In this document: in pieces, positions 9,074 to 17,622 of the stretch
Numbering within the stretch: the stretch's first letter is position 1
Layout: each line of letters opens with the position of its first letter
NCBI GenBank assembly: GCA_027365415.1
Contig: DAHXNK010000002.1
Coordinates: 18,517-59,804 of the forward strand
Source of the DNA: Acidobacteriaceae bacterium
GTDB taxonomy: Bacteria; Acidobacteriota; Terriglobia; Terriglobales; Acidobacteriaceae
Length of the DNA: 41,288 bases
Direction: 5' to 3'
Translations under genes and position numbers: made by a program
Notes under the pieces: model-generated
Told to the model about the DNA's origin: nothing
What the model saw: only the letters and a program-made list of their open reading frames with translations
Databases searched by the model: none

Positions 9074-9189
9074 GGATGATTCCTGTTCCGTGACATCTGC
9101 CTGCGGCGCATATCCACGCGCCTGACAGTAGGTTCACAAATCATTACTGCTGGATGTGTGTTCCATGTCGGATGCGTGCTTGGCGCGAC

Positions 9190-9214
9190 AGTATATTAGA
9201 ATACTTAGGATACT
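9190..9214. promoter_or_regulatory. AT-rich tandem/inverted repeat upstream of the permease operon
   Basis: Two tandem 9-mers, TAGAATACT (9197-9205) and TAGGATACT (9206-9214), adjoin each other. AGTAT (9190-9194) and ATACT (9201-9205) also form an inverted repeat with a 6-base spacer. The site lies ~50 bp upstream of the permease start in the divergent region between the hemerythrin gene and the central plus operon. It could be an operator or overlap a -10 element. No regulator gene is in the window. Confidence 0.3.
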
Positions 9215-9265
9215 AGAAGAAAATTGGAAGCGAATCGAAAGCATTCAGTTTCCCCGGAGTATTCA

Positions 9266-10648
9266 ATGGCATCAACAACCAGTGGGGCAGCTCCACGGCT
9301 AAACCGCGCGCTCAGCCTGTGGAACCTGATTATTATCGGGATGGTCATCATCCAGCCGACAGCCCCGATGGGAATTTACGGGGTCATCAGCAACAAGGCG
9401 CACGGCCACGTTGTTACGACCATTATGATTGCGATGGTCGCGATGCTCTTTACCGCCGTCAGCTATGGGAAAATGGCGCGCATCTACCCCAGCGCGGGTT
9501 CGGCCTATACCTACGTTGGACAGGAAATCCATCCAGCCCTAGGATACATCACCGGCTGGAGCATGGTGATGGATTACATCCTGAATCCGCTGATCTGTAC
9601 GGCCTTCGCCGCAAAAGCGGCCATGAACATTCTTCCCATACTTCCCTATTACGCATGGATTTTGATCTTCGCCGCGCTCTTTACCTGGGGAAATCTGCGG
9701 GGTATCAAGGCATCGGCTCGCATCAACGAAACCATGTGCGCGGCAATGGTGGTCGTGGTTCTCATCTTTCTTGGCGCAGTCGTCAGGTTCGTGTGGGGGA
9801 TGCACCATTATGGCGCTGCTTTTTACACGGATCCGTTTTACAATCCGCAAACCTTTAAGACCTCGCGGCTGTTTGCCGGAACTTCGGTCGCGGTACTTAC
9901 CTACATCGGCTTCGATGGAATTTCCACCTTGTCAGAGGAAGCAGAGAATCCACGCCGCAACATTCTTCTGGCTACCGTACTCGTCTGCCTGATTACGGGC
10001 TTGCTTTCTGGATTGGAAGTGTACGCGGCGCAATTGGTTTGGGGCGCCAAGCCGTTTCTCAGCAGCCAGGTAGAGTCGGCCTTTGCTATGGTCTCCCAAA
10101 AGGCGGGCGGAGTGATCCTGTTCCAGTTGGTCAACTTTACGCTCCTCGTCGCCAATGCTGGCTCCGGCATGGGCGCGCAGTTGGCAGCAGGCCGCCTGCT
10201 CTATGGAATGGGGCGTAGCAATGCGCTGCCCAAGGCCTTCTTTGGCGTGATCGAACCGAAAAGCAGGATTCCAAGGAACAACATTATCGCCGTGGGTGTT
10301 TTTGCGTTGCTGGGCGCGGGAATTTTGGAGTTTTTTGCGAAGCAGTTGGGTGGCGGAGCCTACGAAATCGGCGCGCAGGCAGTCAATTTTGGCGCATTTA
10401 TTGCCTTTATGGGCGTGAATGCAGCGGCCTTTGTTCGCTATTGGCTGCACGCGGAAAAGAGAACGCTTGGCAATTTTCTCATTCCATTTCTAGGATTTTC
10501 TATTTGCGGATTTATATGGCTGAATCTCAGTCATACGGCATTGCTGCTTGGCACGGTATGGATGACAGTCGGTATCCTCTACGGCGCGATTAAGACGCGC
10601 GGATTTCAAGCCAAGCTGGTCAATTTTGACATCCCCGCTGAAGATTGA
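9266..10648 (+). CDS. APC-superfamily amino acid/polyamine-type permease
   Basis: This 460-residue inner-membrane carrier has about 12 predicted helices. The N-terminus 'RALSLWNLIIIGMVIIQPTAPMGIYG' corresponds to the discontinuous helix 1 of APC transporters. 'YPSAGSAYTYVGQEIHPALGYITGW', 'YIGFDGISTLSEEAENPRRN' and 'GMGAQLAAGRLLYGMGRSNALPK' are family signatures. I prefer the ATG at 9266, preceded by GGAG at a spacing of 6; a TTG at 9224 opens a longer frame with no clear site. It is first in a plus-strand unit and 17 bp before the SGNH esterase gene. An amino-acid-type carrier heading a sugar operon is unusual, and its substrate is unknown. Confidence 0.8.
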   Translation: MASTTSGAAPRLNRALSLWNLIIIGMVIIQPTAPMGIYGVISNKAHGHVVTTIMIAMVAMLFTAVSYGKMARIYPSAGSAYTYVGQEIHPALGYITGWSMVMDYILNPLICTAFAAKAAMNILPILPYYAWILIFAALFTWGNLRGIKASARINETMCAAMVVVVLIFLGAVVRFVWGMHHYGAAFYTDPFYNPQTFKTSRLFAGTSVAVLTYIGFDGISTLSEEAENPRRNILLATVLVCLITGLLSGLEVYAAQLVWGAKPFLSSQVESAFAMVSQKAGGVILFQLVNFTLLVANAGSGMGAQLAAGRLLYGMGRSNALPKAFFGVIEPKSRIPRNNIIAVGVFALLGAGILEFFAKQLGGGAYEIGAQAVNFGAFIAFMGVNAAAFVRYWLHAEKRTLGNFLIPFLGFSICGFIWLNLSHTALLLGTVWMTVGILYGAIKTRGFQAKLVNFDIPAED

Positions 10649-10665
10649 AAGGTGATCAAAGAACC

Positions 10666-11907
10666 ATGAAAATACCACGGAACAATCCATGCCGGACGAT
10701 CGCGGCATTGCTGTTGATCTTGATCGCATCTGCTTTCCACAACACAGCCGGAGCGCAGCAAACCAAGCAGCCGCAGCAGCTTCACTGGATCGGAACCTGG
10801 GCAACGGCACCCATGACTCCAAACGCGGACGATCAACGCGCGTTTTGCGATGTCACGCTGCGTGAGATCGCGCACATCTCCGTAGGCGGAGATCAGGTAC
10901 GTGTTCGACTGACAAATGAATTTGGCGTGTCTCCGCTTACGATCTCTGCGGCACATATTGCTCTCAGCGCCGGAGGAGGCGCGATTCAGCCGGGAACAGA
11001 CAGGTCGCTCACCTTTGGCGGCGCAACGAGCATCCAAATTCCTGCTGGGGCCATCCTGCTCAGCGATCCGGTGGAATTGAATGTTCCGGCCCTTTCCAAC
11101 GTTGTCGTGAGTCTCTATCTCCCCACGCAATACATCCGCAATGGAACCTTTCACGACGAGGCATTCCAGACAAATTATCTTGTCCAGGGCAATGCGGTCG
11201 CCTCGCCAACTCTGGTGGGAGCGACAAAACTGGAATCCTGGTATTTCTTCGATGGCCTAGATGTCGTTGCTAATGCCCCCCATGCTGGAGCCATCGTTGC
11301 GATAGGAGATTCCATCACAGATGGAGCCTATTCCGCGCTGAATGAAAATCGTCGTTGGACAGATTTTTTTGCCAAGCGACTACAGGGACAAAAGGAAACG
11401 GCCCAAGTGTCGGTTCTGAACGAAGGGATTGGCGCCAATCGCATCTTGAGCCAGGGGTATGGGCCAAACGCGCTCTCTCGCTTTGATCGGGATGTGCTGT
11501 CGCAGAGCGGCGTCAAATATCTGATCCTTCTGGAAGGAATCAATGATATTGGACATCTTGTCGGAAGACCTGTTTTCAAGATCAACGCGCAACAATTGGA
11601 ATTGGCTCTTGCACAAATGGCGGGTCGCGCGCGCAACGCTGGAATCAAAGTGTATGGCGCGACGATAACGCCCTATGAAGGAGCGGATTATTACTCCGAA
11701 AAGGGAGAAGCCATCCGCGAAGAGGTCAATCAGTGGATTCGTACCAGTGGGGTTTTCGACGGCGTGATCGATTTCGACGCGGCCACGCGCGATCCTCATA
11801 ACCCCAAGCAATTCCTTCCCCAGTATGACCACGGAGACCATTTGCATCCAAGTGATGCCGGATATCAGGCCATGGGCGATGCCATTGATCTAAAGCTCTT
11901 TCGATGA
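10666..11907 (+). CDS. Secreted SGNH/GDSL-family esterase
   Basis: This 413-residue exported hydrolase has a signal peptide (IAALLLILIASAFHNTAGAQ). An N-terminal beta-rich region starts at 'HWIGTWATAPM', and the catalytic SGNH domain follows. Block I is 'VAIGDSITDG' (nucleophile Ser), the oxyanion Gly is in 'NEGIGANRIL', block III is 'LLEGINDIG' (G-x-N-D) and block V is 'DHLHPSDAGY' (catalytic Asp and His). Related enzymes remove acetyl or other acyl groups from plant polysaccharides or lipids. Between the permease and sugar isomerase genes, a carbohydrate de-esterification role is plausible. The ATG at 10666 is used because the signal peptide begins there; AGGTG lies ~11 bases upstream. The gene ends just before a clear intrinsic terminator. 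Confidence 0.85.
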   Translation: MKIPRNNPCRTIAALLLILIASAFHNTAGAQQTKQPQQLHWIGTWATAPMTPNADDQRAFCDVTLREIAHISVGGDQVRVRLTNEFGVSPLTISAAHIALSAGGGAIQPGTDRSLTFGGATSIQIPAGAILLSDPVELNVPALSNVVVSLYLPTQYIRNGTFHDEAFQTNYLVQGNAVASPTLVGATKLESWYFFDGLDVVANAPHAGAIVAIGDSITDGAYSALNENRRWTDFFAKRLQGQKETAQVSVLNEGIGANRILSQGYGPNALSRFDRDVLSQSGVKYLILLEGINDIGHLVGRPVFKINAQQLELALAQMAGRARNAGIKVYGATITPYEGADYYSEKGEAIREEVNQWIRTSGVFDGVIDFDAATRDPHNPKQFLPQYDHGDHLHPSDAGYQAMGDAIDLKLFR

Positions 11908-11923
11908 GGCGGATTTCGTACCC

Positions 11924-11947
11924 AGCAGTCCTAGCTGCTTTTTTTAT
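11924..11947 (+). terminator. Rho-independent terminator after the SGNH esterase gene
   Basis: AGCAG and CTGCT pair around a TCCTAG loop and are followed directly by a run of seven to eight Ts (11939-11946). It lies 17 bp after the esterase stop codon and separates the permease-esterase pair from the isomerase gene at 12058. Confidence 0.75.
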
Positions 11948-12057
11948 TTGCATAAACACGGCAGACAATGGTGTACTAAGGGAGAACCGCTGAAAGCTTT
12001 TAGTAGATTTCCTTATTATCGTCTCTTAACCCTTAACTGCAAACGGAGGTTGTCGTC

Positions 12058-12951
12058 GTGAAGATTGGAAGTACATGGGGCTACGTCATTACCAAGTATG
12101 GCTATCCGCCATCGGTGCCAGATATTACTAAGGGCTTGCGGGAGACAAAAGCCCTGGGTTTTGACAGCATGGAGATTGAAGGCCTGGGCAAAGATAACCT
12201 TCTCGCGGTCTACGCAGTCCGCAAGGAACTGAAGGCTGTTTGCGATCAGGAAGGGCTGTACATCAACAATTTCTCCCCTATTTTGCCGAATTTGGCCAGC
12301 ATGGATTCCGCGCTGCGCGTCGAGGCCCGCGATCTGTACAAACGCGCCATCGAGATCGCATCGTTCTTTGGATGCGCGACCCTTTTGGGAGACAGCTTTC
12401 CTCCTCCGCTCAAGTTTCGCGGAGACGTTCCCTACAAGAAGGCCATGAATTACGGCGGACATTTCGCGGTGGAAGTGGATCCGGCCTTCCGTTGGGATCG
12501 CCAGTGGGATGTGTTGGTTGAAAGTTGCAGCTTCTGCGCGGAAGAGGCGGGAAAAGCTGGCCTGCTCTTTTGCATCGAGCCACGCGTGGGAGAAATGTTG
12601 AGCAACACGGATTCCCTCCTGCGCATGATTGACGCGGTGCAGCATAAGAGCTTTGGCGCGGTACTCGACGCGGCGCATCTGTACGCGCAGAAGGAAATTC
12701 TTCCCCTCAGCGTGGAGAAGCTGGGCAAGCGCATCTTCTCCGTCCATGTGGCGGACAATGACGGAAAAACCAATGAGCATCTGGCACCGGGCCGTGGAAC
12801 CGTGGACTGGGATGGACTCTTTCAGGCGCTGAAAAAGCATGGATACTCCGGGTACTTTGCTGTCGATGTTCTCATGGTTCCCGACTTGGAAGAGCAGTAT
12901 CGGGAGTCCTTGGTGTTTCTGAAGGAAATGGAACGGAAGCACGGTCTCTAA
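12058..12951 (+). CDS. Sugar phosphate isomerase/epimerase family TIM-barrel protein
   Basis: This 297-residue cytoplasmic protein belongs to the xylose isomerase-like/AP endonuclease 2 superfamily. The start is GTG at 12058 with GGAGGT seven bases upstream. Probable divalent-metal ligands are the Glu in 'LLFCIEPRVGEM', Asp and His in 'AVLDAAHLYAQ', and His/Asp in 'FSVHVADNDGK'. The segment 'HLAPGRGTVDWDGLFQAL' is typical of the family. The usual last acidic ligand is Asp here ('GYFAVDVL') where many relatives have Glu. Family members isomerise or epimerise sugars, keto acids or inositol derivatives, so no reaction is assigned. It precedes the split dehydratase by 54 bp, so a role preparing its substrate is an inference. 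Confidence 0.75.
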   Translation: MKIGSTWGYVITKYGYPPSVPDITKGLRETKALGFDSMEIEGLGKDNLLAVYAVRKELKAVCDQEGLYINNFSPILPNLASMDSALRVEARDLYKRAIEIASFFGCATLLGDSFPPPLKFRGDVPYKKAMNYGGHFAVEVDPAFRWDRQWDVLVESCSFCAEEAGKAGLLFCIEPRVGEMLSNTDSLLRMIDAVQHKSFGAVLDAAHLYAQKEILPLSVEKLGKRIFSVHVADNDGKTNEHLAPGRGTVDWDGLFQALKKHGYSGYFAVDVLMVPDLEEQYRESLVFLKEMERKHGL

Positions 12952-13005
12952 TCTGGGGCTGAAGCGGACGGTAGACAACAGCGATTCGATCAGACGGAGG
13001 AAGAC

Positions 13006-13296
13006 GTGGCGCAGGTTTTGCTATTACATCCAAAAGACAATGTTGCCGTGGCGCTGGATGACATTGCGGCGAAGTCTGTCGTTGCTGTCCTCGGCGCGGA
13101 GATGCCCTTGCGTTTGACCGCTCAGCAGGGAATACAGTTTGCCCACAAGCTGGCCCTGCGGCCGATTGCCACAGGGGAGGCCATTCTGAAATATGGCATC
13201 CCGGTTGGCTTTGCGACGGCTCCTGTGGCTGCGGGCGAATGGGTACACACCCATAACGTCGGCTCGTATTACGCAGAGAAAAAGGAGGCGAAGTGA
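13006..13296 (+). CDS. UxaA-family dehydratase small subunit (SAF domain)
   Basis: This 96-residue protein consists of a single SAF domain equivalent to the N-terminus of UxaA ('LLLHPKDNVAVALDDIAAKS', 'ILKYGIPVGFATAPVAAGEWVHTHNV'). It starts at GTG 13006 with GGAGGA four bases upstream. Its stop overlaps the start of the large-subunit gene by one base (TGATG at 13294-13298), showing translational coupling. Together they form a split UxaA-type lyase. Split versions are known for altronate-type dehydratases and for (2R)-sulfolactate sulfo-lyase (SuyA/SuyB), so the substrate is open. The uronate-pathway surroundings favour an aldonate. Confidence 0.8.
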   Translation: MAQVLLLHPKDNVAVALDDIAAKSVVAVLGAEMPLRLTAQQGIQFAHKLALRPIATGEAILKYGIPVGFATAPVAAGEWVHTHNVGSYYAEKKEAK

Positions 13297-14477
13297 TGGA
13301 TCATATTTTGGGATACGCTCGACCAATGGGAGTTCCCGGCATTCGCAACTATGTGGTTTGCATTCACACGGTCGAGTGTTCCTCCTTCGTCTCCCAGCGA
13401 ATTGCGGAGATTGATCCCCGCGTCCAATCTGTGGGATTTCCAGGCTGCTATAAGAACGAATACGCCTCGCGGCTCATGGTCGCGCTTGCCACACATGCCA
13501 ATGTCGGCGCGGCCCTGCTGGTCAGTCTGGGATGCGAAGGAACAGACGCAAGCGCGCTTGCCGAGGCCATCCGCGCCACAGGCAGGCCGGTGGAGATTCT
13601 CCGCATCCAGGAAGCAGGCGGAACGGAATCGAGCATTGTCCAGGGACGCCAGATCGTGGCGCGCATGTTGGCGGAGATCGAGACGACGCCCCGTGTGCAA
13701 CTCCGTATATCGGATCTGATCGTGGGCACGGAATGCGGAGGCTCGGACGGAACATCGGGCATTGCGGCTAATCCTGCAATTGGCCATGCCTTCGACCTGC
13801 TCGTTGATGCCGGAGCAACGGCCATCATCGAAGAAACGCTGGAGATGGTGGGGTGTCGGGACATCATTGCGCGCCGAGCGGCGAACCCTGACGTTGCGGC
13901 GCAGCTTTCCAGGACAATTGAAAAGGCGGAACAATTTTCTCAACAGGTCGGCCAGTTCTCGATTGCTCCTGGAAATGAGAGCGGCGGACTGAGCACGATC
14001 GAAGAAAAATCGATGGGCGCGTTCATGAAATGTGGGAGCCGAAACATTTCGGGCGTCATCAAGGTGACGGAGAAGCCTTCAGGGAAGGGGCTGTTCGTGC
14101 TTGATTCCGTGCCAGACCCGTCCGCATTTCTGTTCGGATACAGCAATCCCAATGACTCGGAAGGAATCCTCGACCTGATCTCCAGTGGCGCGCATCTTGT
14201 CGTCTTCGCAACCGGGCGTGGGAGCGTGATTGGAAGCGTAATCGCGCCGGTTCTAAAAGTGTGCGGCAATCCCAAGACCTATGCGCGAATGAGCGGTGAC
14301 ATGGATGTGAATGCGGGGCGCATCATTACTGGCGAGGCGACGCTGGCTGAAGTGGGACGGGAAATATACGAGGCAATCCTAGCCGTGGCCGCCGGAAAGC
14401 TCACCGCCGCCGAGGTTCTTGGACATCAGGAGTATTGCATCCCCTACAAGCACCAAAATCTCTGCGCAAACCTGTAG
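13296..14477 (+). CDS. UxaA-family dehydratase large subunit
   Basis: This 393-residue protein is the catalytic partner of the upstream SAF protein. It begins with the family N-terminus 'GYARPMGVPGIRNYVVCIHT' and contains 'VGTECGGSDGTSGIAANPAI', the galactarate/altronate dehydratase signature. 'AFMKCGSRNISGVI' and 'ITGEATLAEVGREIYEAIL' match the C-terminal region of full-length UxaA at 5329-6996. I place the start at ATG 13296, six bases after AGGAGG, rather than at the GTG three bases before. Expected chemistry is metal-dependent beta-elimination of water from a sugar acid. Only moderate similarity to the full-length UxaA is visible by eye, so the two probably have different substrates. Confidence 0.8.
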   Translation: MDHILGYARPMGVPGIRNYVVCIHTVECSSFVSQRIAEIDPRVQSVGFPGCYKNEYASRLMVALATHANVGAALLVSLGCEGTDASALAEAIRATGRPVEILRIQEAGGTESSIVQGRQIVARMLAEIETTPRVQLRISDLIVGTECGGSDGTSGIAANPAIGHAFDLLVDAGATAIIEETLEMVGCRDIIARRAANPDVAAQLSRTIEKAEQFSQQVGQFSIAPGNESGGLSTIEEKSMGAFMKCGSRNISGVIKVTEKPSGKGLFVLDSVPDPSAFLFGYSNPNDSEGILDLISSGAHLVVFATGRGSVIGSVIAPVLKVCGNPKTYARMSGDMDVNAGRIITGEATLAEVGREIYEAILAVAAGKLTAAEVLGHQEYCIPYKHQNLCANL

Positions 14478-14491
14478 AATCGAGGCTGTCA

Positions 14492-14517
14492 GCCAGCTCA
14501 AAACAATACGGGCTGGC
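14492..14517 (+). other. Short inverted repeat after the dehydratase gene
   Basis: GCCAGC (14492-14497) and GCTGGC (14512-14517) are separated by 14 bases, 15 bp after the dehydratase stop. There is no T-run. It may be a weak terminator or RNA-processing hairpin before the TonB receptor gene. The remaining leader to 14718 holds no gene I can see. Confidence 0.3.
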
Positions 14518-14718
14518 GGATTCCCCCGCCCCAGTAACATTCCTTTCATCTTCCGCTTACTCTAAATTAACGCTACGTTCAACGCGCTTATAAATATGCC
14601 TGTTCCTATGGGGTGTGGGATAAACCGCGGCTGCACACTGCGCTCTATGATTCCGAAGCAATGATCGAAGCAGATTCGCGCGTACCCACGCAACATAATC
14701 TTTCGGCGAGGTCTTAAG

Positions 14719-17484
14719 ATGTCAAAATTGTGGAAACTTGCAGGCGCTTTCATTCTCTTCATGGTCGGTGGAGCATCTGTGTTTGCAGCCAGCCCGGCCA
14801 TCGTCCGGGGAACCGTCACCAATGAGCAGGGAAACGTGGTGTCGGGCGCGCTGGTAACGCTGACGAACTCCATGTCGCAAAAAGCGATAACAGCAACGAC
14901 GGGCCAGGATGGAAGCTATAGCGTTTCCATCTCCAACCCAGATGGCTACACGCTGATTATCACCAAGGATGGATTTCAAGCCTTCTCCGAATCTCTGGAA
15001 TTGCACTCCGGCCAGATGGTCGATGCCGATGCCAAGCTGCTGGTTCAGGTCGCGCAGCAGACGGTGACCGTACACGGGGACTTAGATGGAGTTACCACGC
15101 AGCCTTCCCAAGAAAAAGTTTTTGAATCCGCCCAGTCGATTCGCGTGATTGACCGTCAACAGATGGATATGGTCGGCCCGGTCGCAGGCGGCGCGCAGGT
15201 CATCTCCACTGCTCCGGGGGCCATCGTCACGGGCTACGGCGACACAGGGGCCACCAAGTACACGATCACCCTTAACGGATTAAACCAGGGCTGGGGCGGC
15301 TACGGTGGATACACCGGTGGCGCAGCGCTGGGTGTTACGTTCGATGGCATACCCGTTGTTGATCCCGGTACTGACCTGTGGCCGTCAGCCACACTTCCAG
15401 AAAACGGCCTCATCCAGAACACCAATGTCACCTATGGCCCCGGCAATCCTGCGGATCGCTGGTACACCAACATCGGCGGCTCGATTGAGTTCACTCCGCT
15501 GCAACCGACCGCAACGCTACATGGAACCGTAATCACCACATACGGCAGCTATCAGCAAAAAGATGTTGTTGCCAGCGGCAGCACCGGTCTGTACCACGGA
15601 TGGTCGGCTGTGGTTTCTGGCGGCACGGGAAGCGGCAACGACTTCCGCGTGGCCCCGGATGGATTTGCCAACCCCAGCAAGGATTGGGCCGTTCAGGCCA
15701 AGGCGCTGAAAACCTTTCAGGGAAGCAGCTTGGAACTGGGAGGCTATTACTCCTACGCTGGAGGCTATCGGTCGCAGGTGATCCCAGTCGCGGCGAACCC
15801 GTACGTCACGATAGATGGTACCCTAGGCAGCCAGCAATACAGCCAGCCCACATCGGGCGAGTACAGTACCTTGGCGTACAACATCTACAATAAGTACGAT
15901 GTCAATCAAATGGGTCTGATCTACGGGCGGGAGAATGTGGAGCTGGATAACACCACAACCGTGCAAAACACGTCATGGTACATGCACATCGCGCGCTTAC
16001 ACAATCGCCTCAACGATGCCTATCAGGATCTTTCGGGATCAACTGGCAACCAGCAGCAGAACGAATACAACAATCCCTACTCTGACACCATTGGAGACAA
16101 GCTCCTTATCACGAAACGCCTGCCGTGGAACACGGTCAGTGGTGGCGGCTACTTTATTCACGATCTATACAACAGCCGAAATAACTTCTATGGCCCTGCG
16201 TGGGGTGGCTCCAAGACGACCGCGAACGTGGGCGGCAATATCCGTTCCAGCTACTTCAATACCAATGACTTTTCCCTCTTCCTGCAGGATGACATTCATC
16301 CTGTTGCAGCCCTGCACATCATGCCTGGCATTCGTTACGTTGGATTTGCCACAGGCTTCTACAGCGCCGTGCAGCAGGACTTTAACCTTGCGCCAAACCC
16401 AACCCCACAAACATCAGGCCTAAACTACACCACAACCCTGAGTACACACTGTCGGTACATTCCCGGATCTGGATATTCAGCGAATAATCCAAACCCTACG
16501 GTTGATCCCTCCGCCTACGTCGGTGTGCAGGATGCCTGTCCCGCTGCCAACGAAAATCGCAGTGGCATCGAGCCTTCGGTGGACGCTACTGTGAATGTGC
16601 GTCCGTGGCTGAACCTTTACGGCGGATTCTATGAGGCGCTGCGCACACCGGAACTGGGCGGCGGCGGCGGAATGTTTCAGGCCGTCGATCCCGTCAGTTA
16701 TCACTTGGAGCGCGGAACCTATTATCAAGGTGGATTCAAGATACACACGGAAGGAACCGGCTTCCGCAACAATTTCATCTTCGGCGCGGCTTACTACCAT
16801 CAGCAGTTTGCCAACCAGGAGATTGACACCACGCTGGCCAACGGCGATACGTTCGATGCCAATGGAACATCCAACTATAACGGCGTCAATATGTTTGCCG
16901 ACGATGACCCGATCCAGAATCTTCACCTCTTCGCCAATGCAAACATTGAGGCTGCCAGCTATAGCAGTTATATTACGGGTGGACTTTTCGTAAATGGAGC
17001 GGCAACCTGCACAAATCCCAATGGCACACCTGTCGCGGGTTGCTTGAACTACAACGGCTACCCGGTGTCTTATGTGCCGACCTCCACGCTGAATGCTGGG
17101 GGCATTTATACTACGCATATCGCAAAGCGTTTTACCGTCGAGCCAACGGCCTCGTTCCAGTTTATTGGCAGCCAGCATCTCTTCGATAACTGCGCCGAAG
17201 TGTCGGGTGCTTGTACCAGTCCAGCACCCAGCAAAACCGTAACCATGCCAGCCTACGCCACGCTCAACCTTGGCGCGGAGGTTCCCTACAAACTCCTGGA
17301 TTTCAAATTTATGGCGCTGAATGTGTTCAATACCGCGTACAACGAGTTTGAATACATCTCCGCTGGCAGCTACTTCAACACTTCAGCAACAGCTCCGGCT
17401 GGATCGCAGTACGCCTATAACTACGTCACAGCCTACCCCGGCGCTCCGGTCACAGCCTATGGCAGCGTAAGCGTCCACTTCTAA
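14719..17484 (+). CDS. TonB-dependent outer-membrane receptor with carboxypeptidase-regulatory-like N-domain
   Basis: This 921-residue protein is predicted to import a ligand across the outer membrane using TonB. It has a signal peptide (MSKLWKLAGAFILFMVGGAS, cleavage after VFA). A carboxypeptidase regulatory-like Ig-fold domain follows at residues ~28-110 ('IVRGTVTNEQGNVVSGALVT', 'DGFQAFSESLELHSGQ'). A plug domain (~130-270, 'ESAQSIRVIDRQQMDMVGPV', 'YTITLNGLNQGWGG') and a 22-strand-type barrel ending in aromatic 'GSVSVHF' complete it. It is shorter than many Oar-like acidobacterial receptors and its plug looks closer to true transporters. No SusD-like partner lies nearby. The start ATG 14719 has GAGG ~8 bases upstream. 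It closes the plus-strand sugar block and is followed by a strong terminator. Confidence 0.88.
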   Translation: MSKLWKLAGAFILFMVGGASVFAASPAIVRGTVTNEQGNVVSGALVTLTNSMSQKAITATTGQDGSYSVSISNPDGYTLIITKDGFQAFSESLELHSGQMVDADAKLLVQVAQQTVTVHGDLDGVTTQPSQEKVFESAQSIRVIDRQQMDMVGPVAGGAQVISTAPGAIVTGYGDTGATKYTITLNGLNQGWGGYGGYTGGAALGVTFDGIPVVDPGTDLWPSATLPENGLIQNTNVTYGPGNPADRWYTNIGGSIEFTPLQPTATLHGTVITTYGSYQQKDVVASGSTGLYHGWSAVVSGGTGSGNDFRVAPDGFANPSKDWAVQAKALKTFQGSSLELGGYYSYAGGYRSQVIPVAANPYVTIDGTLGSQQYSQPTSGEYSTLAYNIYNKYDVNQMGLIYGRENVELDNTTTVQNTSWYMHIARLHNRLNDAYQDLSGSTGNQQQNEYNNPYSDTIGDKLLITKRLPWNTVSGGGYFIHDLYNSRNNFYGPAWGGSKTTANVGGNIRSSYFNTNDFSLFLQDDIHPVAALHIMPGIRYVGFATGFYSAVQQDFNLAPNPTPQTSGLNYTTTLSTHCRYIPGSGYSANNPNPTVDPSAYVGVQDACPAANENRSGIEPSVDATVNVRPWLNLYGGFYEALRTPELGGGGGMFQAVDPVSYHLERGTYYQGGFKIHTEGTGFRNNFIFGAAYYHQQFANQEIDTTLANGDTFDANGTSNYNGVNMFADDDPIQNLHLFANANIEAASYSSYITGGLFVNGAATCTNPNGTPVAGCLNYNGYPVSYVPTSTLNAGGIYTTHIAKRFTVEPTASFQFIGSQHLFDNCAEVSGACTSPAPSKTVTMPAYATLNLGAEVPYKLLDFKFMALNVFNTAYNEFEYISAGSYFNTSATAPAGSQYAYNYVTAYPGAPVTAYGSVSVHF

Positions 17485-17510
17485 CCAGAAGAGCACTGCC
17501 TACTTACAAC

Positions 17511-17550
17511 TCAGGCCCAGCAATCTGCTGGGCCTGAAATTTTTCTTTTC
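17511..17550 (+). terminator. Strong rho-independent terminator after the TonB receptor gene
   Basis: TCAGGCCCAGCA (17511-17522) pairs perfectly with TGCTGGGCCTGA (17526-17537) over an ATC loop, followed by AATTTTTCTTTTC. It ends the central plus-strand unit 27 bp after the receptor stop. Confidence 0.9.
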
Positions 17551-17622
17551 GCCCGACTTTGAAGGGGACGAGCTTTAGTCCCTGAGGGATAGCAGTGGAA
17601 CTTGAGCAGAGATTCCCTTGTT

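Noticed and set aside
11965-11985. TGGTGTACTA resembling a hexuronate-regulator operator (TGGTATACCA) before the isomerase gene
   Set aside because: Two mismatches in a 10-mer are expected by chance in this length of DNA and the site has no second copy nearby.
12016-12978. Long minus-strand open frame (320 codons) opposite the sugar isomerase gene
   Set aside because: It is fully antisense to a gene with a strong ribosome binding site and recognised motifs; its translation is Arg/His/Gln-rich with no domain.
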